From: Rhizobium sp.
GTDB lineage: Bacteria; Pseudomonadota; Alphaproteobacteria; Rhizobiales; Rhizobiaceae
Direction: 5' to 3'
Length of the DNA stretch: 64,000 nucleotides
NCBI GenBank assembly: GCA_027533385.1
Contig: JAPZUE010000009.1
Coordinates: 110,486-174,485 of the forward strand
This document shows positions 1 through 8,598 of the stretch, one piece after another. How positions within the stretch are numbered: the first letter of the stretch is position 1; every line of letters starts with the position of its first letter. The notes below the pieces were generated by a model. It was not told the DNA's origin and made no database searches. It was given only the letters and a program-made list of their open reading frames with translations. The position numbers and the translations under genes were made by a program.

Positions 1-179
1 CTTTCCCGTAATTCCTCGATCGTGAAATAGGCAGATCGTATGGAATCGTTATGGTCGATCTGCTTGGTTTCGAGGTCGCGCGATGGGACATGCAGCGTCA
101 TGAAGGATAGGTTCTCGGTTCGATGTTGAATTGAAAGCCGTGGGGGTTCGACCGTCCGGTCGTCGCCGTCGCGCCTCAT
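1..179 (-). CDS. Hypothetical protein, 5' part only (runs off the left edge)
   Basis: An ATG at 179 on the minus strand opens a frame that stays free of stops to the window edge (59 codons). A second in-frame ATG at 101 is an equally possible start. The visible residues include HVPSRDLETKQIDHNDSIR and a following hydrophobic-polar stretch, without a motif I recognise. There is no good Shine-Dalgarno before 179. An open frame of this length could arise by chance in GC-rich DNA, so this is only a candidate. Confidence 0.35.
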   Translation of the reverse strand, partial: MRRDGDDRTVEPPRLSIQHRTENLSFMTLHVPSRDLETKQIDHNDSIRSAYFTIEELRE

Positions 180-457
180 TGCACAAAATCTGGCTGTTGA
201 CTAACAATCGAGGCAGAAAAAGGCCGTAATAGGACGGTTACCGGCGGCGGTTGAACTCTGTGGGTGACTTTCTCTTCCTGGCAGGTGAATTGGCGTTTTT
301 ATGCCTTATTTCAATCCTCTGGCCAAGAGGCTTGCAGAAAGTCAAGAGGCGGACCTGGTCTTCGTGTCGCAACGGCTTCAATCGATCTGCAGACGAGGTT
401 ACCAGATCCCAAACTGCGACTTGCAAGGCGTGTGCATCCGATGGCCCGTCACCTGTC
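180..457. other. Intergenic region without a supported gene
   Basis: Several overlapping short frames cross this stretch on both strands, but none has a convincing ribosome site or a recognisable protein. The longest plus-strand frame from 301 continues antisense into the TetR gene, which argues against it. I see no strong terminator hairpin or repeat. Confidence 0.5.
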
Positions 458-1093
458 TCACGCGGGGGCCCTCAGCGACAACCCACCGAGCATGGCCTCC
501 ACGGCATCGAGTGCGATCGCCGACAGGCGACCCTCGTCGAACATGTCGCTTGCCAGTGAATTTTCCAGCCACAAACCGTCGATCAGGCCGTTGATCGCCA
601 CGGCGAGATGGCGCACGTCGCCAAAAGCCGACTTGTGATGATGCGCGGCGAGGACGGCCTTGATCAGGTCTTCCAGAATGCCGATGAAGATCTGATAGTT
701 CTCGCGGTGAATGCGGGCCAGTTCGTCATTCGATCTCACCCGACCGACAAAGGCCGCCCACAGCGACAGGGCCTTGGGGTCCGCGATCGGCGGGCTGACA
801 TTGGCGACGATGAAATCATGCAGGCGCTGCCGGGGATCTTCCCCGGCTCCGTCCATGGCATCGACCGCCGTTCCGGTCATGCCCGCCAGCATTTCCCGAT
901 AGGCAGCCTGCACCATTTCGTCCTTGCCGGAAAAATAGTGGCGGATCAAACCGCCGGTCACGCCGGCGCGGGCGGCGATGTCGCGTACCGTGGCGCCCTC
1001 CAGGCCATGGTCGGAGATGCTGTCCAGCGTAGCGGCGATCAGGTCCTTGCGACGCTCGGCTTCTCCGGCACGCTGGAACGTGCGTCGTGTCAT
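458..1093 (-). CDS. TetR/AcrR-family transcriptional regulator (BetI-like)
   Basis: A 211-residue TetR-type repressor. The N-terminal helix-turn-helix is clear at about residues 15-60 (ATVRDIAARAGVTGGLIRHY, followed by FSGKDEM), and the C-terminal domain is the ligand-binding part with a BetI-like look (NELAR-type helix, GLWLE). It is divergent from the M20 amidohydrolase gene, with 137 bp between the two starts, and a palindrome lies in the middle of that gap. TetR proteins usually control themselves and the divergent neighbour, so the likely target is the M20 gene; this is inference. BetI itself regulates choline-glycine betaine genes, but no bet genes are nearby, so I do not assign the name. 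Confidence 0.9.
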   Translation of the reverse strand: MTRRTFQRAGEAERRKDLIAATLDSISDHGLEGATVRDIAARAGVTGGLIRHYFSGKDEMVQAAYREMLAGMTGTAVDAMDGAGEDPRQRLHDFIVANVSPPIADPKALSLWAAFVGRVRSNDELARIHRENYQIFIGILEDLIKAVLAAHHHKSAFGDVRHLAVAINGLIDGLWLENSLASDMFDEGRLSAIALDAVEAMLGGLSLRAPA

Positions 1094-1153
1094 GCGGCAA
1101 CTCCAGCCTGGCTCGATAGGGCGGCGCTTCTGCCGTCAAGGCGACATTTTACA

Positions 1154-1167
1154 CGGTTGAACAACCG
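1154..1167. promoter_or_regulatory. Candidate TetR operator (inverted repeat)
   Basis: CGGTTG-AA-CAACCG, perfect 6-bp arms with a 2-bp spacer, sits midway between the divergent starts of the TetR gene (1093) and the M20 gene (1231). Size and location suit a TetR-family dimer site. Binding is inferred, not shown. Confidence 0.45.
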
Positions 1168-1230
1168 GGCGGCAAGTGCAACAGTCCGCGCTTCAACGAA
1201 CTGTTCTGCAGATGCCGAAAGGTGAAATCC

Positions 1231-2394
1231 ATGACGATCCACGCTCCCAATGTGATGGCCGAAGTGCTCGCAACGCGCCACCATCTGCACCGGTTTCCGG
1301 AGATCGGTCTGTCGGAATTCAACACGTCGGATTATGTCGCCGGGCAGCTGACGGCGCTTGGCTATGAGGTCACCCGGGGGCTTGCCAAGACCGGCGTCGT
1401 GGCGACCCTTCGGAACGGCAGCAGTGACCGCAGCATTGGCATTCGTGCCGATTTCGATGCCCTGCCGATCCTGGAGGAAACCGGGCTTCCCTATGCCAGC
1501 GAGATCCCCGGCGTGATGCATGCCTGCGGGCATGACGGCCACACGGCCATGCTGCTCGGGGCGGCCAAGATCCTGGCCGAGCGGCGGAATTTCGATGGCA
1601 TCATTCATCTGATCTTCCAGCCGGCCGAGGAGAATTTCGGCGGTGCGCGGATCATGATCGAGGACGGTCTGTTCGATCGTTTCCCTTGCGATGCCGTGTT
1701 TGCGCTGCATAACGATCCGGAAATCCCCTTCGGCCACATCGCGCTGCGCGAAGGGCCGATCATGGCCGCGGTGGACGAGTGCAAGATCACCGTCAATGGT
1801 CGCGGTGGGCATGGTGCCGAGCCTCAGTCGACGGCTGATCCGATCGTCTGTGGTGCATCCATCGTCATGGCGCTGCAGACCATCGTTTCGCGCAACATCC
1901 ACCCGCTCGACCCGACCGTGATCACCGTCGGCGGGTTTCATGCCGGTGCAGCAAGCAATGTCATTCCGGAGCGGGCAGAGATGGTGCTGTCGATCCGCTC
2001 CTTCGACCCCAAGGTGCGCGACCAGCTAGAGCAGCGCATCCGGGCGGTGGCCGAAGGCCAGGCGGCGAGCTACGGAATGGGCGTCACCATCGACTACCAG
2101 CGTGGCTACGATCCGACGGTCAACCACAAGGCGGAAACCGATTTCGTCCGCGATCTCGCGGTGAGCTTTGCCGGCAAGGACAAGGTCTATGATCTTCCAC
2201 GACCGATGATGGGCAGCGAAGACTTCGCCTACATGCTCGCCAAGCGCCCGGGCACCTATTTCTTCCTCGGCACGCAGCGCACGCCCAACGATCCGCCGTT
2301 GCACCATCCGCGCTATGACTTCAACGATGATATCCTGCCCATTGGTACCACCTTCTGGGTGGAGCTTGCCGAGCGTTATCTCTCGAGGTCTTGA
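1231..2394 (+). CDS. M20-family amidohydrolase / aminoacylase (hippurate hydrolase-like)
   Basis: A cytosolic zinc or manganese peptidase-family enzyme that removes the acyl group from N-acyl amino acids or related amides. Visible signatures are RADFDALPI, HACGHDGHTAMLLGAA and QPAEE, which supply metal ligands and the catalytic glutamate, plus the dimerisation domain with GRGGHGAEP and a C-terminal GSEDFAYML. About 387 residues, the normal length. The ATG at 1231 is preceded by AAAGGTG at about 1217-1223; an upstream in-frame GTG at 1222 lies inside that ribosome site and is unlikely to be the start. The 3' end overlaps the convergent DMT transporter gene by 19 bp. The exact substrate cannot be read from sequence. 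Confidence 0.93.
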   Translation: MTIHAPNVMAEVLATRHHLHRFPEIGLSEFNTSDYVAGQLTALGYEVTRGLAKTGVVATLRNGSSDRSIGIRADFDALPILEETGLPYASEIPGVMHACGHDGHTAMLLGAAKILAERRNFDGIIHLIFQPAEENFGGARIMIEDGLFDRFPCDAVFALHNDPEIPFGHIALREGPIMAAVDECKITVNGRGGHGAEPQSTADPIVCGASIVMALQTIVSRNIHPLDPTVITVGGFHAGAASNVIPERAEMVLSIRSFDPKVRDQLEQRIRAVAEGQAASYGMGVTIDYQRGYDPTVNHKAETDFVRDLAVSFAGKDKVYDLPRPMMGSEDFAYMLAKRPGTYFFLGTQRTPNDPPLHHPRYDFNDDILPIGTTFWVELAERYLSRS

Positions 2395-3254
2395 GCCGGC
2401 ATCCGACGGCGCTCGGCAAGGAGAATGATGAGGCCTGCGCCGGCGATCAGCACGGCGCCGGTCCAGACATTGGGGCCGGGCACTTCCTGCCAGATGGCAT
2501 AGCCAAGCGCGAAGGCCCAGATCAGGGCGGTGTATTCGAGCGGCGCGATGACCGAGATCGGCGCGCGTCGCAGCGCCTCGAAATAGCTCAGCTGGCCAAT
2601 GCCCCCGATCACGCCGACAGCGAGCAGCAGGATCTGGGTCGGTCCACTCGGCATGGTCCAGGAGACAAGCGCCATCGGGGTCGTCAAGGCCAGGAAGAAG
2701 ACATTGGTCATGGTCATCTGCACCATGCTGCTGGCGCTCTGGCTGGTGGTGCGCAGGAGCGTCGTCGCAATCGCCCAGCAGACCGCAGCGATCAGCGCGA
2801 GGTAAACCGGCCAGCCCGTGGAGAGGCCCGTCGGATTGCTGGCGATCACCACGCCGGCAAAGCCGGTCAATACGGCAATCCAGCTGCTCATCGGCACCTT
2901 TTCACCCAGGATCGGAATGGCCAGCAGGATCGCGGCGATCGGGGCGGCGAAATAGAGTGTGGTGAGGTCCGCGAGTGGCAGATGCCTGGCCGCGTTGAAG
3001 TAGCAAAGCCAGGCAGCGAGCAGGAAGAGGCTGCGCAGCATCATCGGGCGCAGCGCCGGCGACTTGACCGTCTCCACGGCCAGCGATCGGCCACCGAGAA
3101 TGTAGCAACCAAGCAGGATCGCGATGCTGCGGCAAAACAGGATCTGCCAGACGGTGGTGCTCTCCACCAGCAGCTTGATCATGGCGTCGTGCATGGCGAA
3201 AAGGAAATAGGCGAGACTGGAAAGCAGGATGCCAGCGCCGACTGCGGTTTTCAC
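2376..3254 (-). CDS. DMT-superfamily (EamA) inner-membrane transporter
   Basis: A 292-residue protein with about ten hydrophobic segments arranged as two EamA repeats, the usual size for drug/metabolite exporters of the RhaT/EamA group. The N-terminus (LLSSLAYFLFAMHDAMIKLL) and the repeat ending in GEKVPMSSWIAVLTGFAGV are typical; the second half repeats the pattern. It is convergent with the M20 gene (19-bp overlap at the 3' ends) and divergent from the MFS gene. Members export amino acids or metabolites, but the substrate cannot be assigned here. Confidence 0.92.
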   Translation of the reverse strand: MKTAVGAGILLSSLAYFLFAMHDAMIKLLVESTTVWQILFCRSIAILLGCYILGGRSLAVETVKSPALRPMMLRSLFLLAAWLCYFNAARHLPLADLTTLYFAAPIAAILLAIPILGEKVPMSSWIAVLTGFAGVVIASNPTGLSTGWPVYLALIAAVCWAIATTLLRTTSQSASSMVQMTMTNVFFLALTTPMALVSWTMPSGPTQILLLAVGVIGGIGQLSYFEALRRAPISVIAPLEYTALIWAFALGYAIWQEVPGPNVWTGAVLIAGAGLIILLAERRRMPAQDLER

Positions 3255-3412
3255 GGAAGATGTCTTTCAGATGGAGCGACCCCGAACCGGAGCGCGTATT
3301 CCCACCATGTGTCGGAGCTTCGCTGTGATCTGTCAACCGGTCGGATATGCCTGGAATTGTTGTCGCCCGAAACAAAAGTTTACAGCCAGTGCGCGCAAGG
3401 GCGATTGTCGTC

Positions 3413-3424
3413 TAAATCGATTTA
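3413..3424. promoter_or_regulatory. Candidate operator: perfect 12-bp palindrome
   Basis: TAAATCGATTTA is a perfect palindrome with a central CG flanked by A/T, the shape of many LacI-type operators. It lies 33 bp before the MFS start at 3457, in the 202-bp gap between the divergent DMT and MFS genes. No LacI-type regulator is encoded next to it, so the regulator would act from elsewhere. Confidence 0.35.
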
Positions 3425-3456
3425 ACTAAAGTGCGGCCCGACCACGGGAGCAGGAC

Positions 3457-4650
3457 ATGAATGATATTTCGAAGAGCATCACTTCCCCCGGCACGCCGGC
3501 GCCGATCGTGACGAAGGAGCGTGCAGCCGTCGCGCTGCTGTTCTTCCTCAATGGTCTCGTCATCGGCGCCTGGGCCCCGAAGATCCCGTTCTTTTCGCAG
3601 GCACTCGGCCTGACGGAGTTGATGCTCGGTGTCATGATCTTCGTCTTCGGCGTCGGCTCGCTGGTGCTGATGCCGATCGCCGGCATGCAGATCGCCCGCT
3701 ATGGCTCGCGGCGGGTCGTGGAAGTGACTACGCTGCTGTTCATTCCGACCATCGTGCTCGTCACGCTGGTCGACAATATCTGGACCGGTGCCATCGCGAT
3801 CTTCCTGTTCGGCGGCCTGACCGGGGCGATGGACGTGGCGATGAATGCCAATGCGGTTGAAGTCGAGCGCAATATGCGCCGTTCGATCATGTCATCGTGC
3901 CATGCCTTCTGGAGCCTGGGTGGTCTCTTTGGTGCAGCGACCGGCGGCTTCCTGATTGCCGCGCTCGGGGTCACCGGCCATGTGCTGTTGCTCGCAGCCG
4001 TCTGTGTTGTGCTTTTCCTCGTCGCACGACCGATGATTCTTGCCGATGCACCGCATCCGAGCGACGAGCCGGTGAAGGCCAAGCTGCCGATGACGCCGCT
4101 GCCCTGGCTGATCGGGACGATCGCGCTGTTCTGTATGATCCCTGAGGGCACCGTGCTCGACTGGAGCGCGCTCTATCTACGCAACGAGTTGAATGCCTCG
4201 ACCGAAATGTCGGGCTTCGCCTTTGCCGCCTTCTCCTTCACCATGGCTGTGTGCCGCTTTGCCGGTGATTTCATCCGTGATCGCTTCGGTGCGGTGAATA
4301 CGCTGCGCTTCTGCGGTGTGGCTGCCATCATCGGTCTCGTGATGGCCGGGCAAGCGACCAATGTGACCTTCGCGCTCATCGGTTTTGCGATCACCGGCAT
4401 CGGCATCTCGAACATGGTGCCGATCGCCTTTTCGGCAGGCGGCAATATTCCGGGACTGGCGCCGGGCGTTGGCCTTTCGGTGGTGACCACCATGGGCTAT
4501 TCCGGCATCCTCTTTGCGCCGTCGCTCATTGGCTTCATCGCCGAATACACCTCGCTGTCGACCGTCTATACCGCAATTCCGGCATTGTTGATCGTCGTCC
4601 TGGCACTGTCCGGACTTGCCCGTCATGCGGATCGGGCGGCCGGACACTGA
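3457..4650 (+). CDS. MFS transporter (12 membrane segments)
   Basis: A 397-residue major facilitator protein with about twelve membrane helices. The first helix region (ALLFFLNGLVIGAWAPKIPF) and the GSRRV loop after helix 2 fit the FucP/YbjJ-like branch of sugar or metabolite transporters. GGLTGAMDVAMNANAVEVE is a conserved stretch of that branch. Expected role is proton-coupled transport across the inner membrane; the substrate is unknown. The start follows GGGAGCAGG-type sequence, and a palindrome lies 33 bp upstream. Monocistronic in appearance: ispG follows after about 130 bp. Confidence 0.9.
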   Translation: MNDISKSITSPGTPAPIVTKERAAVALLFFLNGLVIGAWAPKIPFFSQALGLTELMLGVMIFVFGVGSLVLMPIAGMQIARYGSRRVVEVTTLLFIPTIVLVTLVDNIWTGAIAIFLFGGLTGAMDVAMNANAVEVERNMRRSIMSSCHAFWSLGGLFGAATGGFLIAALGVTGHVLLLAAVCVVLFLVARPMILADAPHPSDEPVKAKLPMTPLPWLIGTIALFCMIPEGTVLDWSALYLRNELNASTEMSGFAFAAFSFTMAVCRFAGDFIRDRFGAVNTLRFCGVAAIIGLVMAGQATNVTFALIGFAITGIGISNMVPIAFSAGGNIPGLAPGVGLSVVTTMGYSGILFAPSLIGFIAEYTSLSTVYTAIPALLIVVLALSGLARHADRAAGH

Positions 4651-4783
4651 CAGCCGATGTAGGTGGGGTCGCTTTCGGGCGACCTGACACGCGCGCATGT
4701 GATCGCGGGCCGCTGTCTTTCGGTTGACAAGCGAACGGCTTTGATCCACCTCCATGGCGATTGAGGCTTGCAGAGAACCAGCC

Positions 4784-6049
4784 ATGACCGCACCCCTGAT
4801 CCAACCCGCCGACGCCTTTGACCCCAAGCCGCGCCGTTCTTCGGTCGCCGTTGAAGTGGGTGGGGTCATCATCGGTGGAGGCGCCCCTGTTGTCGTCCAG
4901 TCGATGACGAACACCGATACCGCTGACATCGATGCGACCGTTGCGCAGGTCGCAGCTCTCTACAAGGCGGGCTCCGAAGTGGTGCGTATCACCGTCGATC
5001 GCGACGAAAGCGCTGCCGCCGTGCCGAAGATCCGCGAGCGTCTCTTGAGGCTCGGCCTGGATGTGCCGCTGATCGGCGATTTCCATTACATCGGCCACAA
5101 GCTGCTCGCCGATCATCCGGCCTGTGCCGAAGCGCTTGCCAAGTATCGCATCAACCCGGGCAATGTCGGCTTCAAGGACAAGAAGGACAAGCAGTTCGCC
5201 GAGATCATCGAGATGGCGATCCGCTATGACAAGCCTGTGCGTATCGGCGTCAATTGGGGTTCGCTCGACCAGGAGCTCTTAACCCGGCTGATGGACGAGA
5301 ACGCCGCTCAGGGATCGCCGCTTTCGGCGCGTCAGGTGACCCGCGAAGCGATCGTGCAATCTGCACTTCTGTCGGCCGAACTTGCCGAAGAGATCGGCCT
5401 GCCGCGCAATCGCATCATTCTCTCCGCCAAGGTCAGCCAGGTGCAGGACCTGATCGCCGTCTATTCGATGCTCGCCGAGCGCTCGAACCATGCGCTGCAT
5501 CTGGGTCTGACCGAGGCCGGCATGGGCACGAAGGGCATCGTCGCTTCGTCCGCAGCCATGGGTTACGTGCTGCAGCATGGCATCGGCGACACCGTGCGCG
5601 TGTCGCTTACGCCCGAGCCTAACGGTGACCGCACCCGCGAAGTGCAGGTGGCCCAGGAACTGCTGCAGGTCATGGGCTTCCGCCAGTTCGTGCCCGTCGT
5701 TGCCGCATGTCCCGGCTGTGGGCGGACGACCTCGACCGTGTTCCAGGAACTCGCCCAGAAGATCCAGGAGGATCTGCGCAAGAACATGCCGGTCTGGCGC
5801 GAGAAGTATCCGGGCGTCGAGGGGCTGAACGTCGCCGTCATGGGCTGCATCGTCAACGGTCCCGGCGAAAGCAAGCATGCCGATATCGGCATTTCGCTTC
5901 CGGGCACGGGGGAGAATCCGGCTGCCCCCGTATTCATCGACGGGCAGAAGGCGATGACGCTGCGCGGTCCCAATATCGCAGCCGATTTCGAGGCGCTGGT
6001 CGCGGACTATATCGAGAAGCGCTACGGGCGGAAGTCGGCGGCGGAGTGA
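4784..6049 (+). CDS. ispG: 4-hydroxy-3-methylbut-2-enyl-diphosphate synthase (flavodoxin), IspG/GcpE
   Basis: Catalyses the penultimate step of the MEP isoprenoid pathway, converting the cyclodiphosphate MEcPP to HMBPP with a [4Fe-4S] cluster. The TIM-barrel half begins with VQSMTNTDT and includes DRDES and NPGNVGF; the C-terminal cluster domain carries CPGCGRTT (Cys about 309 and 312) and [10 protein letters not shown] (Cys about 355), the three cluster ligands. At 421 residues it is the standard bacterial form. I chose ATG 4784 (MTAPLIQ); an in-frame ATG at 4754 would add ten residues. ispA lies 2.5 kb downstream, so two isoprenoid genes are near each other but not in one operon. Confidence 0.97.
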   Translation: MTAPLIQPADAFDPKPRRSSVAVEVGGVIIGGGAPVVVQSMTNTDTADIDATVAQVAALYKAGSEVVRITVDRDESAAAVPKIRERLLRLGLDVPLIGDFHYIGHKLLADHPACAEALAKYRINPGNVGFKDKKDKQFAEIIEMAIRYDKPVRIGVNWGSLDQELLTRLMDENAAQGSPLSARQVTREAIVQSALLSAELAEEIGLPRNRIILSAKVSQVQDLIAVYSMLAERSNHALHLGLTEAGMGTKGIVASSAAMGYVLQHGIGDTVRVSLTPEPNGDRTREVQVAQELLQVMGFRQFVPVVAACPGCGRTTSTVFQELAQKIQEDLRKNMPVWREKYPGVEGLNVAVMGCIVNGPGESKHADIGISLPGTGENPAAPVFIDGQKAMTLRGPNIAADFEALVADYIEKRYGRKSAAE

Positions 6050-6125
6050 GCTTGGTAGCCAACTTTTTGTTGCCGCAATTTCACGGTTGACGGATTATCA
6101 GCCGAATCCTGGAGGGACACCGAGC

Positions 6126-6791
6126 ATGATCAAGAAGATCGCCATCCTCGCGCTCTGCGCGACCTATCTGAGTGCCTGCACCACGACTGACCCCTATACC
6201 GGCCAGCAGAAGGTGTCGAATACGGCGGGTGGCGCGGCACTCGGTGCAGCAGTCGGCGCGCTCGGTGGCCTTGCTGTCGGCGGTTCGCCGGAAGGCCGCC
6301 GCAACGCAGCCCTCATCGGTGCCGGTATCGGTGCGCTGGCGGGCGGTGCCATCGGCAATTACATGGACCAGCAGGAAGCCGAACTGCGCGCCCAGCTGCA
6401 GGGAACCGGCATCTCGGTCACCCGCGTCGGCGATCGCATCATCCTGAACATGCCGTCCAACATCACCTTCAATACCGATCAGGACGCGGTCATGCCGCAG
6501 TTCTATCCGACGCTGAACTCGGTCGCGATCGTGCTTCGCAAGTTCGACCGCACGCTGATCGACATCAACGGCCACACCGATTCGACCGGCAGCCAGGCCT
6601 ATAACCAGGGCCTGTCCGAACGCCGCGCAATGTCGGTTGCGGGTTACCTCAACAGCCAGGGCGTCGATCCGCGTCGTGTCTCGGCTGTCGGCTTCGGACC
6701 GAACCAGCCGATTGCTTCGAACGCGACCCCGGAAGGTCGGGCGCAGAACCGCCGAGTGGAAATCCAGATCTCGCCGCTTACCCAGGGCTGA
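6126..6791 (+). CDS. OmpA-family outer-membrane lipoprotein with glycine zipper (YiaD-like)
   Basis: A 221-residue lipoprotein. The signal peptide ends in a lipobox LSAC (Cys about 18), followed by a glycine-rich zipper (GGAALGAAVGALGG and GAGIGALAGGAIG) and a C-terminal OmpA domain with NGHTDSTGSQAYNQGLSERR and ending RRVEIQI. The OmpA domain binds peptidoglycan, so the protein should tether the outer membrane to the wall. ATG 6126 follows GGAGGG at about 6112; the longer frame beginning at 6087 uses TTG and would put residues before the signal peptide. A terminator hairpin follows at 6816. Confidence 0.93.
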   Translation: MIKKIAILALCATYLSACTTTDPYTGQQKVSNTAGGAALGAAVGALGGLAVGGSPEGRRNAALIGAGIGALAGGAIGNYMDQQEAELRAQLQGTGISVTRVGDRIILNMPSNITFNTDQDAVMPQFYPTLNSVAIVLRKFDRTLIDINGHTDSTGSQAYNQGLSERRAMSVAGYLNSQGVDPRRVSAVGFGPNQPIASNATPEGRAQNRRVEIQISPLTQG

Positions 6792-6815
6792 GGTCTTTCG
6801 ATCCAAGGGCTTCAA

Positions 6816-6842
6816 GGCGTCGCATACGTGCGGCGCCTTTTT
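6816..6842 (+). terminator. Rho-independent terminator after the OmpA-like gene
   Basis: GGCGTCGCA-TACG-TGCGGCGCC stem (one G-U pair) followed by TTTTT. It sits between the convergent OmpA-like and LysE genes. Confidence 0.7.
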
Positions 6843-6846
6843 CGTT

Positions 6847-7479
6847 TCAGCGGAAGGTGAGCAGTTTGACGCCGGCAAAGGTGAAAAGAACGGCAAGCGT
6901 GCCGTCAATATAGCGTCGTGCTGCGCGGTAGATCCTGAGTGCGCCCGGGGTCGAGAAGAGGAGCGCATAACCCATGAAGACGATGAAGCCGGTCACCAGA
7001 CAACCGCAGACGACGATGGCGACCGCAAGAGGCGTCGCATCGGCGGGCAGGCCGAGCGAGATGATGGCGAGCCAGGCGAAGATCGCCTTGGGGTTCGTCA
7101 GGTGGATCGCGTAACCCATCAGGAAGGTGCGCTTCAGGCTCGCAGTCGCCTTGGTAACGCTTAACGGATCGATCTTGCTCGCAGCGGAGCGAAAGGCCCG
7201 CCAGGCGAGATAGAGAAGATAGAGGCCGCCCAGGATACGCATCAGCACCAGCGCCTGCGCATACTGGGAGAGGATGGCGGCAAGGCCTAACGATGCCGAG
7301 ATCGCCCAGGTCATCGACCCGCAGAAGATGCCGGCTGCGATCGTTAGTCCGTGCCGACGTCCCTGGCCAAGCGAGGCGGATGCGATCGCCATCGTCGCCG
7401 GTCCGGGACTGAGGACCGCTACGAGATAGACGAGGTAGGCCGCCGCAACCTGCGGCCAGTATTGAAGAATTTCAGTCAA
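6847..7479 (-). CDS. LysE-family amino-acid exporter
   Basis: An inner-membrane LysE/RhtB exporter of about 210 residues with six predicted hydrophobic segments. The family signature AVLSPGPATMAIASASLGQG follows the first helix, and LGGLYLLYLAWRAFR and HLTNPKAIFAW are typical. Members export amino acids such as lysine, homoserine or threonine. I chose a TTG start at 7479 because GGAG lies seven bases before it and the first membrane helix then begins at once; a farther upstream ATG (7581) would add 34 residues overlapping the end of hisC. Convergent with the OmpA-like gene. Confidence 0.85.
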   Translation of the reverse strand: MTEILQYWPQVAAAYLVYLVAVLSPGPATMAIASASLGQGRRHGLTIAAGIFCGSMTWAISASLGLAAILSQYAQALVLMRILGGLYLLYLAWRAFRSAASKIDPLSVTKATASLKRTFLMGYAIHLTNPKAIFAWLAIISLGLPADATPLAVAIVVCGCLVTGFIVFMGYALLFSTPGALRIYRAARRYIDGTLAVLFTFAGVKLLTFR

Positions 7480-7541
7480 GGACGCGCTCCGGTGCCTGCA
7501 ACAAGAGCCGGAGAGTAGCGGCTCCTGGTCCGCCCGACACG

Positions 7542-8597
7542 TCAGATGATTTGATCGATCGCCTTCAGAAACTGATGGCATTCCTCCGTCGTTCCGATGG
7601 TCACGCGCAGGAAGTCGGAGATCCGGGGCTTGTTGAAGTGCCGGACAAGAACCGCGCGTTCTCGCAGACCCTTTTGCAGATCCGCCCCCTGATGCGCCGG
7701 GTGGCGGGCAAAGACGAAGTTTGTCGATGATGGCAGGACCTCGAAGCCACGCGCTTCCAATTCTGCCGTGACCATTTCGCGGTTGGCGATGATCTTGCCT
7801 CGGGCCTCGTCGAACCAGGCTTCGTCCTCGATGGCAGCCTTAGCGGCGGCCTGGGCGAGCATGTCGACCGGATACGAGTTGAAGCTGTCCTTCATCCGCT
7901 CCAGCGCCTCGATCAGCGGCCGCTGACCGAGCGCAAAGCCGACACGCAGGCCCGCGAGCGAGCGCGACTTTGAGAAGGTCTGGACGACGAGCAGGTTCTC
8001 GTAGCGCGGGATGAGCGAGGCTGCGCTCTCGGCGCCGAAATCGACATAGGCCTCGTCGATCACCACGACCTGATCCGGATGAGAGGCGACGAGCGCCTCG
8101 ATTTCGGAAAGCGGCAGGGCAATGCCGGTCGGGGCATTCGGATTGGCGAGAATGATCGCGCCACAGGGACGGTTGTAATCGGCAATGCGCACAAGTAGGC
8201 CATCGTCCAGCGGGATTTCTTCGACCTTCACTTCGAACAGCCGCGCATAGGTCTTGTAGAAGCTGTAGGTGATGTCCGGATAGAGCAGCGGCGCGTCATG
8301 CTTGAGCAGACCGGCAAAGGTGAAGGCCAGGACTTCGTCGGAACCGTTGCCGACAAAAACCTCGTCGAGCGTTAGCCCGAAGCGCTTGGCAATGGCCTCG
8401 CGAAGGCCCGTCGAGGCCGGATCGGGATAAAGCCGCAGACGGTCTCCGGATGCAGCCGCTATTGCGTCCAGCACCGTCTGCGAGGGGCCGTAGGGGCTCT
8501 CATTGGTGTTGAGCTTCACCAGGCCCGGGATCTTCGGCTGTTCGCCGGCGACATAGGGTTCCAGCGCGTGGACGGCGGACGACCAGAAACGGCTCAT
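7542..8597 (-). CDS. hisC: Histidinol-phosphate aminotransferase
   Basis: PLP-dependent enzyme of 351 residues that converts imidazole-acetol phosphate to histidinol phosphate in histidine synthesis; in alphaproteobacteria it often also transaminates aromatic substrates. Visible features are VKLNTNESPYGPS near the N-terminus, NPNAPTG, DEAYVDFG, and the Schiff-base lysine in TFSKSRSLAGLRVGFALG. ATG 8597 lies one base after the ispA stop, so translation is probably coupled to ispA; the longer frame upstream is inside ispA. Confidence 0.95.
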   Translation of the reverse strand: MSRFWSSAVHALEPYVAGEQPKIPGLVKLNTNESPYGPSQTVLDAIAAASGDRLRLYPDPASTGLREAIAKRFGLTLDEVFVGNGSDEVLAFTFAGLLKHDAPLLYPDITYSFYKTYARLFEVKVEEIPLDDGLLVRIADYNRPCGAIILANPNAPTGIALPLSEIEALVASHPDQVVVIDEAYVDFGAESAASLIPRYENLLVVQTFSKSRSLAGLRVGFALGQRPLIEALERMKDSFNSYPVDMLAQAAAKAAIEDEAWFDEARGKIIANREMVTAELEARGFEVLPSSTNFVFARHPAHQGADLQKGLRERAVLVRHFNKPRISDFLRVTIGTTEECHQFLKAIDQII

Positions 8598-8598
8598 A

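Noticed and set aside
301..594. Plus-strand ORF of 97 codons
   Set aside because: It runs antisense through the TetR coding region and has no recognisable protein or good ribosome site.
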